Positions 8,850 through 17,909 of a stretch of 64,000 nucleotides of DNA are shown here, piece after piece. The DNA is from Spirochaetota bacterium. Its GTDB lineage: Bacteria; Spirochaetota; GWB1-36-13; JAKPDD01. Below the pieces are notes generated by a model. That model saw nothing but the letters and a program-made list of their open reading frames with translations. It had not been told where the DNA came from and searched no databases. Position 1 is the first letter of the stretch; every line of letters begins with the position of its first letter. Location: positions 124,001 to 188,000 of the forward strand of contig JAKPDD010000023.1 of assembly GCA_029552945.1 (NCBI GenBank), given 5' to 3'. The position numbers and the translations under genes are program-made.

Positions 8850-9015
8850 CAAAGTATTTGTTTAAGATATAAGTAGTAAGCTTTTTATTAGTTTCCAATA
8901 TTTTAACATGCTCTCCTTTTTCTATAATTTCTCTCATTTTTTGAATCATTTCAATACTTTTTTGATATCTTTCATCAAAAGAATTTACTAGTTTTTTTAT
9001 GTTTATTGAATTCAT
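8833..9015 (-). CDS. Small helical protein, unknown
   Basis: 60 residues, very charged and helical ('SFDERYQKSIEMIQKMREIIEKGEHVKILETNKKL'), with no membrane segment. The start is set at 9015 because a GGAGGT ribosome site lies 5 bases upstream. It sits 23 bases downstream of ilvH and overlaps the lipoprotein gene. Its good ribosome site and position in the operon support a real gene, but nothing tells the function. Confidence 0.5.
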   Translation of the reverse strand: MNSINIKKLVNSFDERYQKSIEMIQKMREIIEKGEHVKILETNKKLTTYILNKYFDENKN

Positions 9016-9038
9016 TTTTAACCTCCACATAAAATATT

Positions 9039-9524
9039 TTATTTTTCATCTTCTGCAATTGCAACTATGCCACTTCTTGCTATTTCTATTATACCAAAGT
9101 CAGATACAAGTTTAAGAAACTCATTTACTCTCTTATCAGTATCCACTATTTCAATTGTAATAGTCTTTTTTCCTATATCAACTATTTTTGCTCCAAAAAT
9201 TTGAGATGTCATTATTATATCACTTTTTTCCTTAGTTTTCATATTTAATTTAACATAACAAAGTTCTTTATTTATACAAGACTTTTTAGTAAAATCAATA
9301 ACTTTTATAGTATCAATAAGTTTATTAAGTTGTTTTTTAACCTGTTCTATTATCTTATCATCACCCTCAACTACTATAGTCATTCTTGACACTTCAGGGT
9401 CTTCCGTCTCGCCAACACTTAAACTTAAAATATTGTAACCCCTACTTGCAAAAAGCCCGGATACTTTAGATAAAACACCTGCTTTATTCTCAACCCAAAC
9501 AGAGATTATATGAACATTTTTCAT
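9039..9524 (-). CDS. ilvH: Acetolactate synthase small (regulatory) subunit
   Basis: 161 residues. The N-terminal ACT domain ('HIISVWVENKAGVLSKVSGLFASRGYNI') is followed by a second ACT-like domain from about residue 80, the standard length for IlvH/IlvN. This subunit activates the catalytic subunit and carries valine feedback inhibition, in branched-chain amino-acid synthesis. It lies 12 bases downstream of ilvB. ilvC and ilvD are not in the window. Confidence 0.92.
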   Translation of the reverse strand: MKNVHIISVWVENKAGVLSKVSGLFASRGYNILSLSVGETEDPEVSRMTIVVEGDDKIIEQVKKQLNKLIDTIKVIDFTKKSCINKELCYVKLNMKTKEKSDIIMTSQIFGAKIVDIGKKTITIEIVDTDKRVNEFLKLVSDFGIIEIARSGIVAIAEDEK

Positions 9525-9536
9525 AGCCAGCCCCCT

Positions 9537-11267
9537 TTAATACCTTTCAATTATATTGTTTATTGGATGTCCAGCTGGAACCATTGGCATTACATTTTCT
9601 TCTTTTGATATTATAACATCTATTATTGCAGCTTCCTTATTTTCTATTATAGCCTCTCTTAAAATTCTCTCAACATCTTTCTTATTAGTTATTCTATAGC
9701 CTTTAAGCCCATAAGCCTCAGCAACTTTAACAAAGTCTGGCCAATATTTTTTACACTCTTTACCTTTACACTCTTTAGGGCATGTTATATCTCTTGAAAG
9801 ACAAACTCCAGAATATCTTTTATCATAAAAAAGTTCTTGCCATTGTCTTACCATTCCAAGATATGAATTATTCAAAATTATAACTTTCAAAGGAAGGTTA
9901 TAATTTTTAACAGTCGCCATTTCCTGAATATTCATCTGTAAACTACCATCACCAGCAAAAACAATAACAGTAGCGTCAGGATTAGCAACTTGAGCACCTA
10001 TTCCTGCAGGAAATCCAAAGCCCATTGTACCAAGTCCCCCTGATGTCAAAAACTGTCTTGGTCTTTCAAGCTTTAAGAACTGTGCAGCCCACATTTGGTT
10101 TTGACCAACTTCAGTCGTAAATATTGTATTAATGCCTTTTGTAAGTTCATTTACAACCTCAACAACATACTGTGGTTTTATAGTAATATTATCATCTTTA
10201 TATTTTAAAGGATAATTTTTCTTCCATGAGTCTATTTGATTGATCCATGTTTCAAGATCTAATTTCTCATTAAAATGTTTATTAAGCTCTGCTAAAACAT
10301 TTTTAGCATCACCAACTACAGGTAGGTCAGTATCAATTATCTTCCCTATAGAAGATGGGTCTATATCTATATGTATTATTCTTGCTTTCTTAGCAAACTC
10401 GTCTGTTTTCCCTGTTACCCTATCATCAAATCTTGCTCCAATACATACAATAAGATCAGATTCCATAAGTGTATAATTAGCATATACAGTCCCATGCATA
10501 CCTGGCCATCCAAGATATAAGGGATCATCATGTCTTATAGCTCCCAGCCCCATAAGTGTTGTAGTAACAGGAATTCCAGTTCTTTTTACAAACTCTCGAA
10601 GCTCATCTGAAGCACCACTTGCTATAACCCCACCACCTGCTAAAATCACAGGTCTTTTAGATTCTTTAATCATTTTTACAGCTTTTTCTATCTGTTTAGG
10701 GTTTCCTTGATACGTTGGGTTATAGCTTCTAAGTTTTATTGTTTCAGGATATTCAAATTCAGTCTTCTCATTAAAAACATTTGAAGGTATATCTATTAAA
10801 ACAGGGCCTGGTCTACCATGACTTGCTATATAAAAAGCTTCTTTTATTGTCCTTGCAAGTTTTTTAACATCTTTAACAAGATAATTATGTTTGGTAATAG
10901 GATAAGTAATACCTGTTATATCAGCTTCCTGAAAAGCATCAGTACCAATAAGATTTGTTCTTACCTGCCCTGTAATCGCTACTAAAGGAATAGAATCCAT
11001 ATACGCAGTTGCTATTGCTGTAACAAGGTTAGTTGCCCCTGGTCCACTTGTTGCAACAACAACCCCAACCTTACCAGTAGATCTTGCATATCCATCAGCT
11101 TCATGCCCCCCACCCTGTTCATGCCTTGGGACTATAACCCTTATATCCTTTTCTGAAAAAAGAGCATCAAATAGAGTAATAACCGATCCTCCTGGGTAAC
11201 CAAATATTGTATCAACACTCTCTTTCTTAAGACATTCAATTACTATCTGGGCTCCATTAAGTAACAT
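9537..11267 (-). CDS. ilvB: Acetolactate synthase large (catalytic) subunit
   Basis: A ThDP- and FAD-dependent enzyme that condenses two pyruvates, or pyruvate with 2-oxobutyrate, in valine/isoleucine synthesis. The catalytic Glu is in 'RHEQGG' (about residue 50); the ThDP motif runs from 'GDGSLQMN' to 'LNNSYLGM' (about 439-472). The start at 11267 is chosen because GGGAG lies 7 bases upstream; an in-frame ATG at 11285 has none. The product is 576 residues. An unusual insertion with four cysteines (C489, C496, C500, C505 in 576-residue numbering) sits between 'FYDKRYSG' and 'PDFVKVAEAYG', where E. coli-type enzymes have a short loop. Confidence 0.95.
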   Translation of the reverse strand: MLLNGAQIVIECLKKESVDTIFGYPGGSVITLFDALFSEKDIRVIVPRHEQGGGHEADGYARSTGKVGVVVATSGPGATNLVTAIATAYMDSIPLVAITGQVRTNLIGTDAFQEADITGITYPITKHNYLVKDVKKLARTIKEAFYIASHGRPGPVLIDIPSNVFNEKTEFEYPETIKLRSYNPTYQGNPKQIEKAVKMIKESKRPVILAGGGVIASGASDELREFVKRTGIPVTTTLMGLGAIRHDDPLYLGWPGMHGTVYANYTLMESDLIVCIGARFDDRVTGKTDEFAKKARIIHIDIDPSSIGKIIDTDLPVVGDAKNVLAELNKHFNEKLDLETWINQIDSWKKNYPLKYKDDNITIKPQYVVEVVNELTKGINTIFTTEVGQNQMWAAQFLKLERPRQFLTSGGLGTMGFGFPAGIGAQVANPDATVIVFAGDGSLQMNIQEMATVKNYNLPLKVIILNNSYLGMVRQWQELFYDKRYSGVCLSRDITCPKECKGKECKKYWPDFVKVAEAYGLKGYRITNKKDVERILREAIIENKEAAIIDVIISKEENVMPMVPAGHPINNIIERY

Positions 11268-11302
11268 TATTTTCTCCCATTTCATTAATAAAATATTAAA
11301 GA

Positions 11303-11332
11303 ATTAAAATTTAAATTTACTTAAATTTTAAT
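11303..11332. repeat. 12-bp perfect inverted repeat between ilvB and the ThyX-like gene
   Basis: Arm ATTAAAATTTAA (11303-11314), 6-base loop, arm TTAAATTTTAAT (11321-11332). It lies in the 105-base divergent promoter region, 35 bases from the ilvB start and 40 bases from the TTG start at 11373. It could be an operator or only A/T composition. Confidence 0.4.
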
Positions 11333-11372
11333 CATTATAACTTATTTTTAGCAATCCTATAGAGGTTAAAAA

Positions 11373-12623
11373 TTGAAAATAATTTTAAAGTCCTTTACGC
11401 CCGAGCCAATTGAAATTTCAGCTAAGTCGTCTTATATTTCTCATTCAAGTGATAAAGTAACAAAAATTTTTGAAAAAAATTTTAGCGACCCTCTTGGATA
11501 TATAAAAAAGATAATAACAATGGGCCATCTTTCTGTGCTTGAACATATATATTTTAATTTTTTAATAGAAGATGCTCCATTAATAAATGAAATATTTTTG
11601 ATAAGATTCAGATTAGCTTCATTTACAGTCAAATCAAGAAGATACACAAATGTTATTGAAGATGGATTTTATGAGGATGAATATTATAAAATAGATAACA
11701 ATTTTAAAAAAAAAATAATTAACTTCTATGAGAAAGCTATTATTAATAATATAAACTTAGAAGATGCAAGGTTTGTCCTTCCATTATCTTCCAAAACCAA
11801 TATGGTTTTTTCAGTCAATGCACGGGAATTAGGATATATATTATACTCTGGCTTATATGAAGAAAATCATTCGACTATAAAAAAAATGGCAGAAATGTTA
11901 AGAGAAGAAGCCAATAAAGTATTTCCTATATATTATGACCTTGATTACTTCGCAGTTAAAAAAATGAATATATTTAACGTTAAATCTTCTTTACTAAGAA
12001 TTACAGATAGTGTTGAAATCCTAAATAAAGACGAAATAAAAATAAAAGAATATGAAAATGCTATAGGGTTTACTACTAACAATAATCTATATAGTGAAAA
12101 TCAATTCGATTTAAAAAAAAGCTTACTATTGCCACATAACAGAGCCCTTGAGTTTATAAATATAATAGTGTTTATAAAAAACATTTCAATCCCAGCCCTA
12201 ACTCACCTATTAAGACATAGAATTCAATCAATAATAGTGCCTTATTTTGAAAAAATAAACTCAAATTATCTTATACCTGAATCTTTTGAGATAAAAGGCC
12301 TTACAAATGAATTTCTAGATATAATAATTGAGTCAAAGAAATTAGAGAAAAGTAATATATTAAATAGATTAGTTTCTTCAACATACCCTGTCCTTACAAA
12401 TATTAATGCAAGAGAAATGCTCCACATTATGAGACTTAGACTCTGCAACAGGGCTCAATGGGAAATAAGAAATATATTTACCGATATTTTATTTAAACTC
12501 AGAAAAATCAATCAATTATTCAATTATATAGGCCCAAGTTGCTTTATTTTTGGTTTGTGCCCTGAAGGCAACAAAACATGCAAAAAAATAAAAGAAGTTA
12601 TTAATTTTTTTGAACCTAATTAA
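11373..12623 (+). CDS. Tandem ThyX-like protein (two flavin-dependent thymidylate synthase domains)
   Basis: 416 residues, starting at TTG with AGAGG 8 bases upstream. Both halves resemble ThyX, which methylates dUMP using FAD and methylene-tetrahydrofolate. The N-half (1-200) has 'HLSVLEHIYFNFLIED', then RFR at 78-80 and SRRY at 88-91. The C-half (240-416) has RHR at 281-283 and 'LRLCNRAQWEIR' at about 355-366, then C390, C396 and C403. The RHRxxSxxxxSxRY motif is split: the N-half keeps SxRY but has lost the His, while the C-half keeps RHR but lacks SxRY. A classical single-domain ThyX is about 220-250 residues. Whether it makes dTMP is uncertain. Confidence 0.75.
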   Translation: MKIILKSFTPEPIEISAKSSYISHSSDKVTKIFEKNFSDPLGYIKKIITMGHLSVLEHIYFNFLIEDAPLINEIFLIRFRLASFTVKSRRYTNVIEDGFYEDEYYKIDNNFKKKIINFYEKAIINNINLEDARFVLPLSSKTNMVFSVNARELGYILYSGLYEENHSTIKKMAEMLREEANKVFPIYYDLDYFAVKKMNIFNVKSSLLRITDSVEILNKDEIKIKEYENAIGFTTNNNLYSENQFDLKKSLLLPHNRALEFINIIVFIKNISIPALTHLLRHRIQSIIVPYFEKINSNYLIPESFEIKGLTNEFLDIIIESKKLEKSNILNRLVSSTYPVLTNINAREMLHIMRLRLCNRAQWEIRNIFTDILFKLRKINQLFNYIGPSCFIFGLCPEGNKTCKKIKEVINFFEPN

Positions 12624-12635
12624 AAAGAGAGTATA

Positions 12636-13910
12636 ATGGGTTTATTTGACATACCAGAAAATGTAAGTTTTCTAAAATCCTTACCCTCAGAAATAGATAT
12701 ATCTGAAGAAGTCAATAATATTTTGGAGTTTTTTCTTGATTATCTACAAAAAATTTATGGCTTTGAAGGAATAGGAGTTCAAATTGTTGATTATCATAAT
12801 AAAGTCATAAAATTCTATAAAATATGGATACCATCATACTCTAATGATAGAATAGAAAAACTTAAAAATATAGAAATACCATTAGAAATGTATGGTGGAA
12901 TATGCCCTTTTGTTGTAAAAAATAATTTTATTGTTTATTTTGAAGACTTATCAAGCCTTAATATAGACTTAAATTATATATCAAGTTATGACCTTTTTGC
13001 ACTTAAATTATTAAAACACATATCACACCTTATAATTCCGGTGGATTTTGAAAATAAAGTTGTATTAATAATTCAAATATCAAGTTTTAGCCGTAAAGTA
13101 TTACTTAAAAAAGAAGAGATAGAAAAAATAAAAAAAGTTGCAATAAACATAGGAAGAGTACTTTACAAAACACTTAAGTTTAAAGACTTATATCAGGAAA
13201 ATCAAAAATTAATGATAGATATATTAAATAATAAAAAAGCAAGAGATACCTTCCTGGCAGGAATAAATCACGAGTTTAAAACACCACTAAATGCTATAAT
13301 CGGTTTTTCTGAATACCTTATGAAAACCAAGAATATTGACCTTGAAAAATTACATAACATATCATCTATAATTCATAAAAACGGTGAAGTTTTATTATCA
13401 ATAATTAAGGAAATAATAGAAGTATATAAAATAGACTCTGGCAAAGTTAGCATAGAAAAGATAAAATTTAATATAAAAGATGTTATAGAGGATACAATCT
13501 CTTCTTTATACCCATTATATTCTAAGAAAAAACATAAAATAATAAAAAAATTACAAGATGTAGATATTGAATCAGACAAACAAAAAATATATCAATTGCT
13601 TTATAATATAATTTCAAATGCTATAAAGTATACAAAAGAAAAGGGAAAAATAGAAATCGGGGTTGAAAAAGAAGAAAATTTATGTAAAATATATGTAAAA
13701 GACAATGGGATCGGTATAAGTGAAAGTGATATACCAAATCTTTTTATACCTTTTAAAAGAGGAGCAAACTCCTACTCTATGGAAGAGGGTAGTGGGTTAG
13801 GACTTTTTATCTGTTCTCAGATAATAAAAGTCTTAAAAGGTGATATAAAAGTGGAAAGTACTCTTGGTAAAGGAAGTAAATTTATAATAGAATTACCATA
13901 TAGAATTTAG
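12636..13910 (+). CDS. GAF-like sensor histidine kinase (cytoplasmic)
   Basis: 424 residues without membrane helices. The N-terminal 180 residues look like a GAF sensor domain. HisKA follows with the phospho-accepting His at about 212 ('NHEFKTPLNAIIGFSEYL'). The HATPase domain has N ('NIISNAIKYT'), G1 ('DNGIGI'), and G2 ('GSGLGLFI') boxes. It sits 12 bases after the ThyX-like gene and 8 before a receiver-SpoIIE gene, its likely phospho-partner. It probably senses a cytoplasmic small molecule or redox state. Confidence 0.9.
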   Translation: MGLFDIPENVSFLKSLPSEIDISEEVNNILEFFLDYLQKIYGFEGIGVQIVDYHNKVIKFYKIWIPSYSNDRIEKLKNIEIPLEMYGGICPFVVKNNFIVYFEDLSSLNIDLNYISSYDLFALKLLKHISHLIIPVDFENKVVLIIQISSFSRKVLLKKEEIEKIKKVAINIGRVLYKTLKFKDLYQENQKLMIDILNNKKARDTFLAGINHEFKTPLNAIIGFSEYLMKTKNIDLEKLHNISSIIHKNGEVLLSIIKEIIEVYKIDSGKVSIEKIKFNIKDVIEDTISSLYPLYSKKKHKIIKKLQDVDIESDKQKIYQLLYNIISNAIKYTKEKGKIEIGVEKEENLCKIYVKDNGIGISESDIPNLFIPFKRGANSYSMEEGSGLGLFICSQIIKVLKGDIKVESTLGKGSKFIIELPYRI

Positions 13911-13918
13911 AGGATAGA

Positions 13919-15046
13919 ATGAATTCAAAACCTACTGTTCTTGTAATAGATGACTATAAAATAATTATTGCACTTGTTGAAAAACTTCTAGGTAAAGACT
14001 TTAATTTAATTTCTGCTATGACCGCAAAAGAGGGCTTAAAACTAATAGAAGAAAAATTGCCAGACCTTATTTTACTCGACGTTGATATTCCTGATATGAG
14101 TGGTTTTGAAATAATAAAAATAATAAAAGAAAAGCCTTTTATAAAAGATATACCTGTAATATTTTTAACTGGAAGAACAAAAGCAGAAGATATAATTAGT
14201 GGTTTTGAGTTAGGTGCTGTTGATTATATAAATAAACCATTTAATTTAAAAGAACTTAGACTTAGAGTTGACACACATATAAAACTAAAAAAGTATCAGG
14301 ATATGTTAAAAAAAAGGGCTTTAGAAATAGAAAAAGAGATAAAAATGGCTAAAACTATACAAGCTAAAATAATGCCCTTAACACCACCAAACAAAAAAAT
14401 AAGCTTTTTATATAAGCCAATGTATCTAATAGGAGGCGATTTCTTTGATATAATAGAAATATCAGAAAATATTTATGGAATCTTTATAAGTGATGTCTCA
14501 GGCCATGGAGTACCAGCAGCACTAATAACAAGTATGTTAAAAAGTTTAATAAAAGAGTGTAAAGAACTTAACAACCCCTCAGCTCTTTTAAAATACATAA
14601 ATGACCGTATGTTAGAACTTGCAGCTGGTAATTTTATTACTGCTTTTTATGGAATATTTGACTTCAATAATAAAGTAGTAACATTTTCAAATGCAGGTCA
14701 TCCTGCCCCCTTTATAATAAAAGATGACGTAGATATAGTAAATATCAATAAAAAAGGCTTGCCTTTAGGAATATATAGCAATATAACTCTTTCTACACTA
14801 GGAAAAGAATATGTTAATACTTCAATAAAAATAGATTCTAAGGTCTTATTATACACAGATGGGCTTATTGAAACAATATCTGAAACTGGGGAATACTTTG
14901 AAAGTATTATGCCAGAAGTATTAAAAAAAGCAAAAGACTTGACAACAAAAGATATGATAAGTCATATTTATAACAGCTTAATTAATTTTAGAAAAAATGA
15001 TGAGTTTGATGATGATATATGTATGATAGTAGTAGATTTGTCTTAA
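13919..15046 (+). CDS. Response regulator with SpoIIE/PP2C phosphatase output
   Basis: 375 residues. The receiver domain (1-120) has the acidic pocket 'VIDDY', phospho-Asp at 54 ('LILLDVDIPDMSGF') and Lys in 'YINKPF'. A coiled linker and a SpoIIE-type PPM phosphatase follow (about 155-375), with metal-binding 'GGDFFD', 'SDVSGHGVPAALITSMLK' and 'LYTDGLIE'. Phosphorylation by the adjacent histidine kinase probably turns on dephosphorylation of a STAS protein, as in RsbU/RsbP-type partner switching. Its TAA stop and that of the convergent aminotransferase share the same four bases (TTAA, 15043-15046). Confidence 0.9.
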   Translation: MNSKPTVLVIDDYKIIIALVEKLLGKDFNLISAMTAKEGLKLIEEKLPDLILLDVDIPDMSGFEIIKIIKEKPFIKDIPVIFLTGRTKAEDIISGFELGAVDYINKPFNLKELRLRVDTHIKLKKYQDMLKKRALEIEKEIKMAKTIQAKIMPLTPPNKKISFLYKPMYLIGGDFFDIIEISENIYGIFISDVSGHGVPAALITSMLKSLIKECKELNNPSALLKYINDRMLELAAGNFITAFYGIFDFNNKVVTFSNAGHPAPFIIKDDVDIVNINKKGLPLGIYSNITLSTLGKEYVNTSIKIDSKVLLYTDGLIETISETGEYFESIMPEVLKKAKDLTTKDMISHIYNSLINFRKNDEFDDDICMIVVDLS

Positions 15047-16242
15047 AATTTCTTAAAAAAATTCAAAACATTCTTAACTATAATCTTAAAATCAGTATAA
15101 GATAAGTGTGGATATATAGGTAAAGAAACTTCTCTTAAAAAGTTTATATGTGCAACAGGATAATCCTCAATTTTATACCCTAAATTCTTATATAATGGAT
15201 GAAGCGGTAAAGGTATAAAATGAACATTACATTGAATATTGTTTTTAAACATATAGTTTATAAAATCATCTCTTATTTCCTGTTTTTTTAACCTTAAAGG
15301 ATAAAGATGTGCATTTCCCATTGTATCGGTTGTATCGAGTTCTGGTAAGATAACTTTTTCATTTATACTCGCAAACTCCCTGTTATAACTATTAAAAATC
15401 TCCCTTCTTTTTTTTAACATATTTTCGTATTTACTAAGTTGAGCTATCCCAATAGCAGCCTGAATATCAGTCATATTATATTTGTAACCAGCCTCAAGTA
15501 TTGAATAAAACCATTTATTTTCTTCTCCTTTTATAAAAGCATCCTTTGATTGACCATGTAAAGACATTATTTTAAGCCTCTTGTAAATCTCATCAGCCTT
15601 GAAACCATTAAAACTCTTTATAGTTATAGCCCCACCCTCAGCAGTAGTAATGTTTTTAACAGCATGAAAAGAAAAAACAGTAAAGTCAGCCAAAGTCCCA
15701 ACTTTTTTACTTTTATAAATAGAACCAAAAGAATGTGCTGCATCTCCTATTATTAAAGGCCGCCCTAAAGATTCCTGAAAACTGTTTTTAGGTTTAAAAA
15801 GATATGACTTGGAATTTACAACTGAAAAAATCCTGTCATAATCGCAGGGCTTTCCCCCAAAATCAACTGGTATTATAGCTTTTGTCTTTTCAGTAATTGC
15901 ATCATAAATTTTATCAGGCGATATATTAAAATCATCACCAATGTCAACCAAAACAGGCTTTGCACCAACATGAATAGCAACTGCAGCCGTAGCAGTGAAT
16001 GTATATGGTGTTGTTATAACTTCATCCCCTTCACCTACTCCATATAATCTTAGCACAAGCTCAAGCCCAGCAGTCGCAGAACTTAAACATAAAACTCTCT
16101 CTGCCTGAACATAGTCTTTTAATAATGATTCAAAACTCATCACCATAGGGCCTGTCGTAACCCATCCTGATTTTAAAACTTTTTTTACAAGTCTTATCTC
16201 TTTGCTAGTTATATAAGGCGGGGCAAATAGTATTTTTTTCAT
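15043..16242 (-). CDS. DegT/DnrJ/EryC1/StrS-family PLP aminotransferase
   Basis: 399 residues, the usual length. The PLP lysine is in 'FSFHAVKNITTAEGGAI'. The N-terminus 'GSGWVTTGPMVMSFE' and 'ALCLSSATAGLELVL'-like region ('VLCLSSATAGLELVLRL') are family signatures. These enzymes usually transaminate keto-sugar nucleotides for cell-surface glycans; the sugar cannot be deduced. An insert around residues 145-160 ('SKSYLFKPKNSFQESLGRP') is longer than in many relatives. It is the last gene of a minus-strand run with mutL, pit and DUF47, 5 bases after mutL, with no other sugar genes adjacent. Confidence 0.88.
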   Translation of the reverse strand: MKKILFAPPYITSKEIRLVKKVLKSGWVTTGPMVMSFESLLKDYVQAERVLCLSSATAGLELVLRLYGVGEGDEVITTPYTFTATAAVAIHVGAKPVLVDIGDDFNISPDKIYDAITEKTKAIIPVDFGGKPCDYDRIFSVVNSKSYLFKPKNSFQESLGRPLIIGDAAHSFGSIYKSKKVGTLADFTVFSFHAVKNITTAEGGAITIKSFNGFKADEIYKRLKIMSLHGQSKDAFIKGEENKWFYSILEAGYKYNMTDIQAAIGIAQLSKYENMLKKRREIFNSYNREFASINEKVILPELDTTDTMGNAHLYPLRLKKQEIRDDFINYMFKNNIQCNVHFIPLPLHPLYKNLGYKIEDYPVAHINFLREVSLPIYPHLSYTDFKIIVKNVLNFFKKF

Positions 16243-16247
16243 TTTTA

Positions 16248-17906
16248 TTATCTCAAAAATTTTGTTTTTATTTCTTCTTTCGATAAAATAAAATATAAAG
16301 GCCTACCATGAGGACAGGTAGCTGGAATTTCTTTATTAAGTATCTTTTCTACCAGGGTTTTAGCTTCAAAATCATTTATTTTATCTCCACTCATATATGA
16401 ACCTCTACATGATACAGTCTTTAAATAATTTTCCTTTAGATCTGACTTGCCTATACCAGATTTCTGTAAATTTTCTAAAATATTTAAAAAATCATTTTTC
16501 CACTCATCAGCTTTGTAAAAAGAAGGTATTGTTCTTATAATTATCGTATTTTCACCAAAAAACTCAAAATCAAAACCTATACTATTAATAAAATCCCTAT
16601 TTTCATCAAGAATACTACTTTTTTTATAATCAAGCTCAATAATTTCTGGGATAATAAGCTCTATTTTTTCATTTTTTTCAATACTCTTTTTAAGATCTTC
16701 ATACCTTAACCTTTCATGTGCAGCATGGAAATCTATAAAAATTATACCATTTTCTATTTCAGAAATTATATAAGTGCCCAAAATAACCCCAAAATACTTA
16801 TACCTGGGGCTATCTTTATCATTAAAAAGAGTAACATTTTTATAATCCACAGAGTAATTTTCAATATTTTTTTCATTTTCATTTTTAGAGGTAGAAAAAG
16901 AAAATTCATTAATACTTGTAATTTTTTTATTTTTATCTTCATTTCTAGGCTCAAAAAGATCTTTTATGAGATTATAAAAAGAAGTGAGTATTACACTCTC
17001 ATTATTAATCTTTATATCTTTTTTAGCAGGGTGTATATTTGGGTCTATAAGATAAGGCTCCACATAAAAAAGTATTGCACCACCAGGATATGAGTTCCCA
17101 GGGATAAGGTCTCTTAAGGAGTTCTTTAGTGTACCAAAAAAATTTTTTTTATTAATGTGCCTATTGTTAATATAAAAATATATATTATTTGAGTGCGGAT
17201 AAGTTTCAAATGGAGTAGTTATAATCCCTTTAATAGAAAACTCTTTAAAAGACTTATTAAAAGTCGTATAATTTTTAATAGAAGTTACCGTCAATATTCT
17301 TGTCTCAAGGTCAGATTGTTGTAAAGATAAAACGACTTCATTGTTAATTTTAAGTATAAACTCTATTTCAGGATATGGAATAGACTTTACTCTGACTGCT
17401 TCCTTCAGATTATTTAATTGATTTTTTTTACTTAAAAGGAACTTTTTTCTTACAGGGTAATTATAAAAAAGGTTAGAAACTTCAACAATTGTGCCTTTCT
17501 GTATATTTATAATGCCTTTTTTTATAACTACATCATTTTCAACTACTATATAATGACCAATATCACCCTGACTCGATGATATTTTAAGTTGTGATACCTT
17601 TGATATACTGCTTAAAGCCTCACCTCTAAAACCAAGAGAACTAATTTTAAATATATCCTCAAACTCATTTATTTTTGAAGTTGTATGGGGCAAATAACAG
17701 ATATTAAGGTCATTTTCATCCATCCCAGAGCCATTATCTTTAACAGAAATAATATCTTTTTCTACATCTATATTAATTTCAATTTGGGTTGCCCCAGCAT
17801 CTATACTATTATCTATTAGTTCAGAAACTACCGATGTATAATCTTCAATAACCTCGCCAGCTTTTATTTTTTCATAAACATGCTTAGGAAGTTGTTTTAT
17901 TTTCAT
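16248..17906 (-). CDS. mutL: DNA mismatch repair protein MutL
   Basis: 552 residues. The GHKL ATPase domain shows 'ELIDNSIDAGATQI', 'DNGSGMD', 'TSKI' and 'GFRGEALSSISKV'; the transducer domain has 'HPAKKDIK'. The C-terminal dimerisation domain carries an endonuclease motif of the DQHA(x2)E(x4)E type ('FHAAHERLRYE'), with Phe for Gln, and the accessory 'CPHGRP' motif. This MutL is therefore probably a nicking endonuclease, as in bacteria lacking MutH. MutS is not in the window. It begins 3 bases after pit. Confidence 0.95.
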   Translation of the reverse strand: MKIKQLPKHVYEKIKAGEVIEDYTSVVSELIDNSIDAGATQIEINIDVEKDIISVKDNGSGMDENDLNICYLPHTTSKINEFEDIFKISSLGFRGEALSSISKVSQLKISSSQGDIGHYIVVENDVVIKKGIINIQKGTIVEVSNLFYNYPVRKKFLLSKKNQLNNLKEAVRVKSIPYPEIEFILKINNEVVLSLQQSDLETRILTVTSIKNYTTFNKSFKEFSIKGIITTPFETYPHSNNIYFYINNRHINKKNFFGTLKNSLRDLIPGNSYPGGAILFYVEPYLIDPNIHPAKKDIKINNESVILTSFYNLIKDLFEPRNEDKNKKITSINEFSFSTSKNENEKNIENYSVDYKNVTLFNDKDSPRYKYFGVILGTYIISEIENGIIFIDFHAAHERLRYEDLKKSIEKNEKIELIIPEIIELDYKKSSILDENRDFINSIGFDFEFFGENTIIIRTIPSFYKADEWKNDFLNILENLQKSGIGKSDLKENYLKTVSCRGSYMSGDKINDFEAKTLVEKILNKEIPATCPHGRPLYFILSKEEIKTKFLR

Positions 17907-17909
17907 TTT

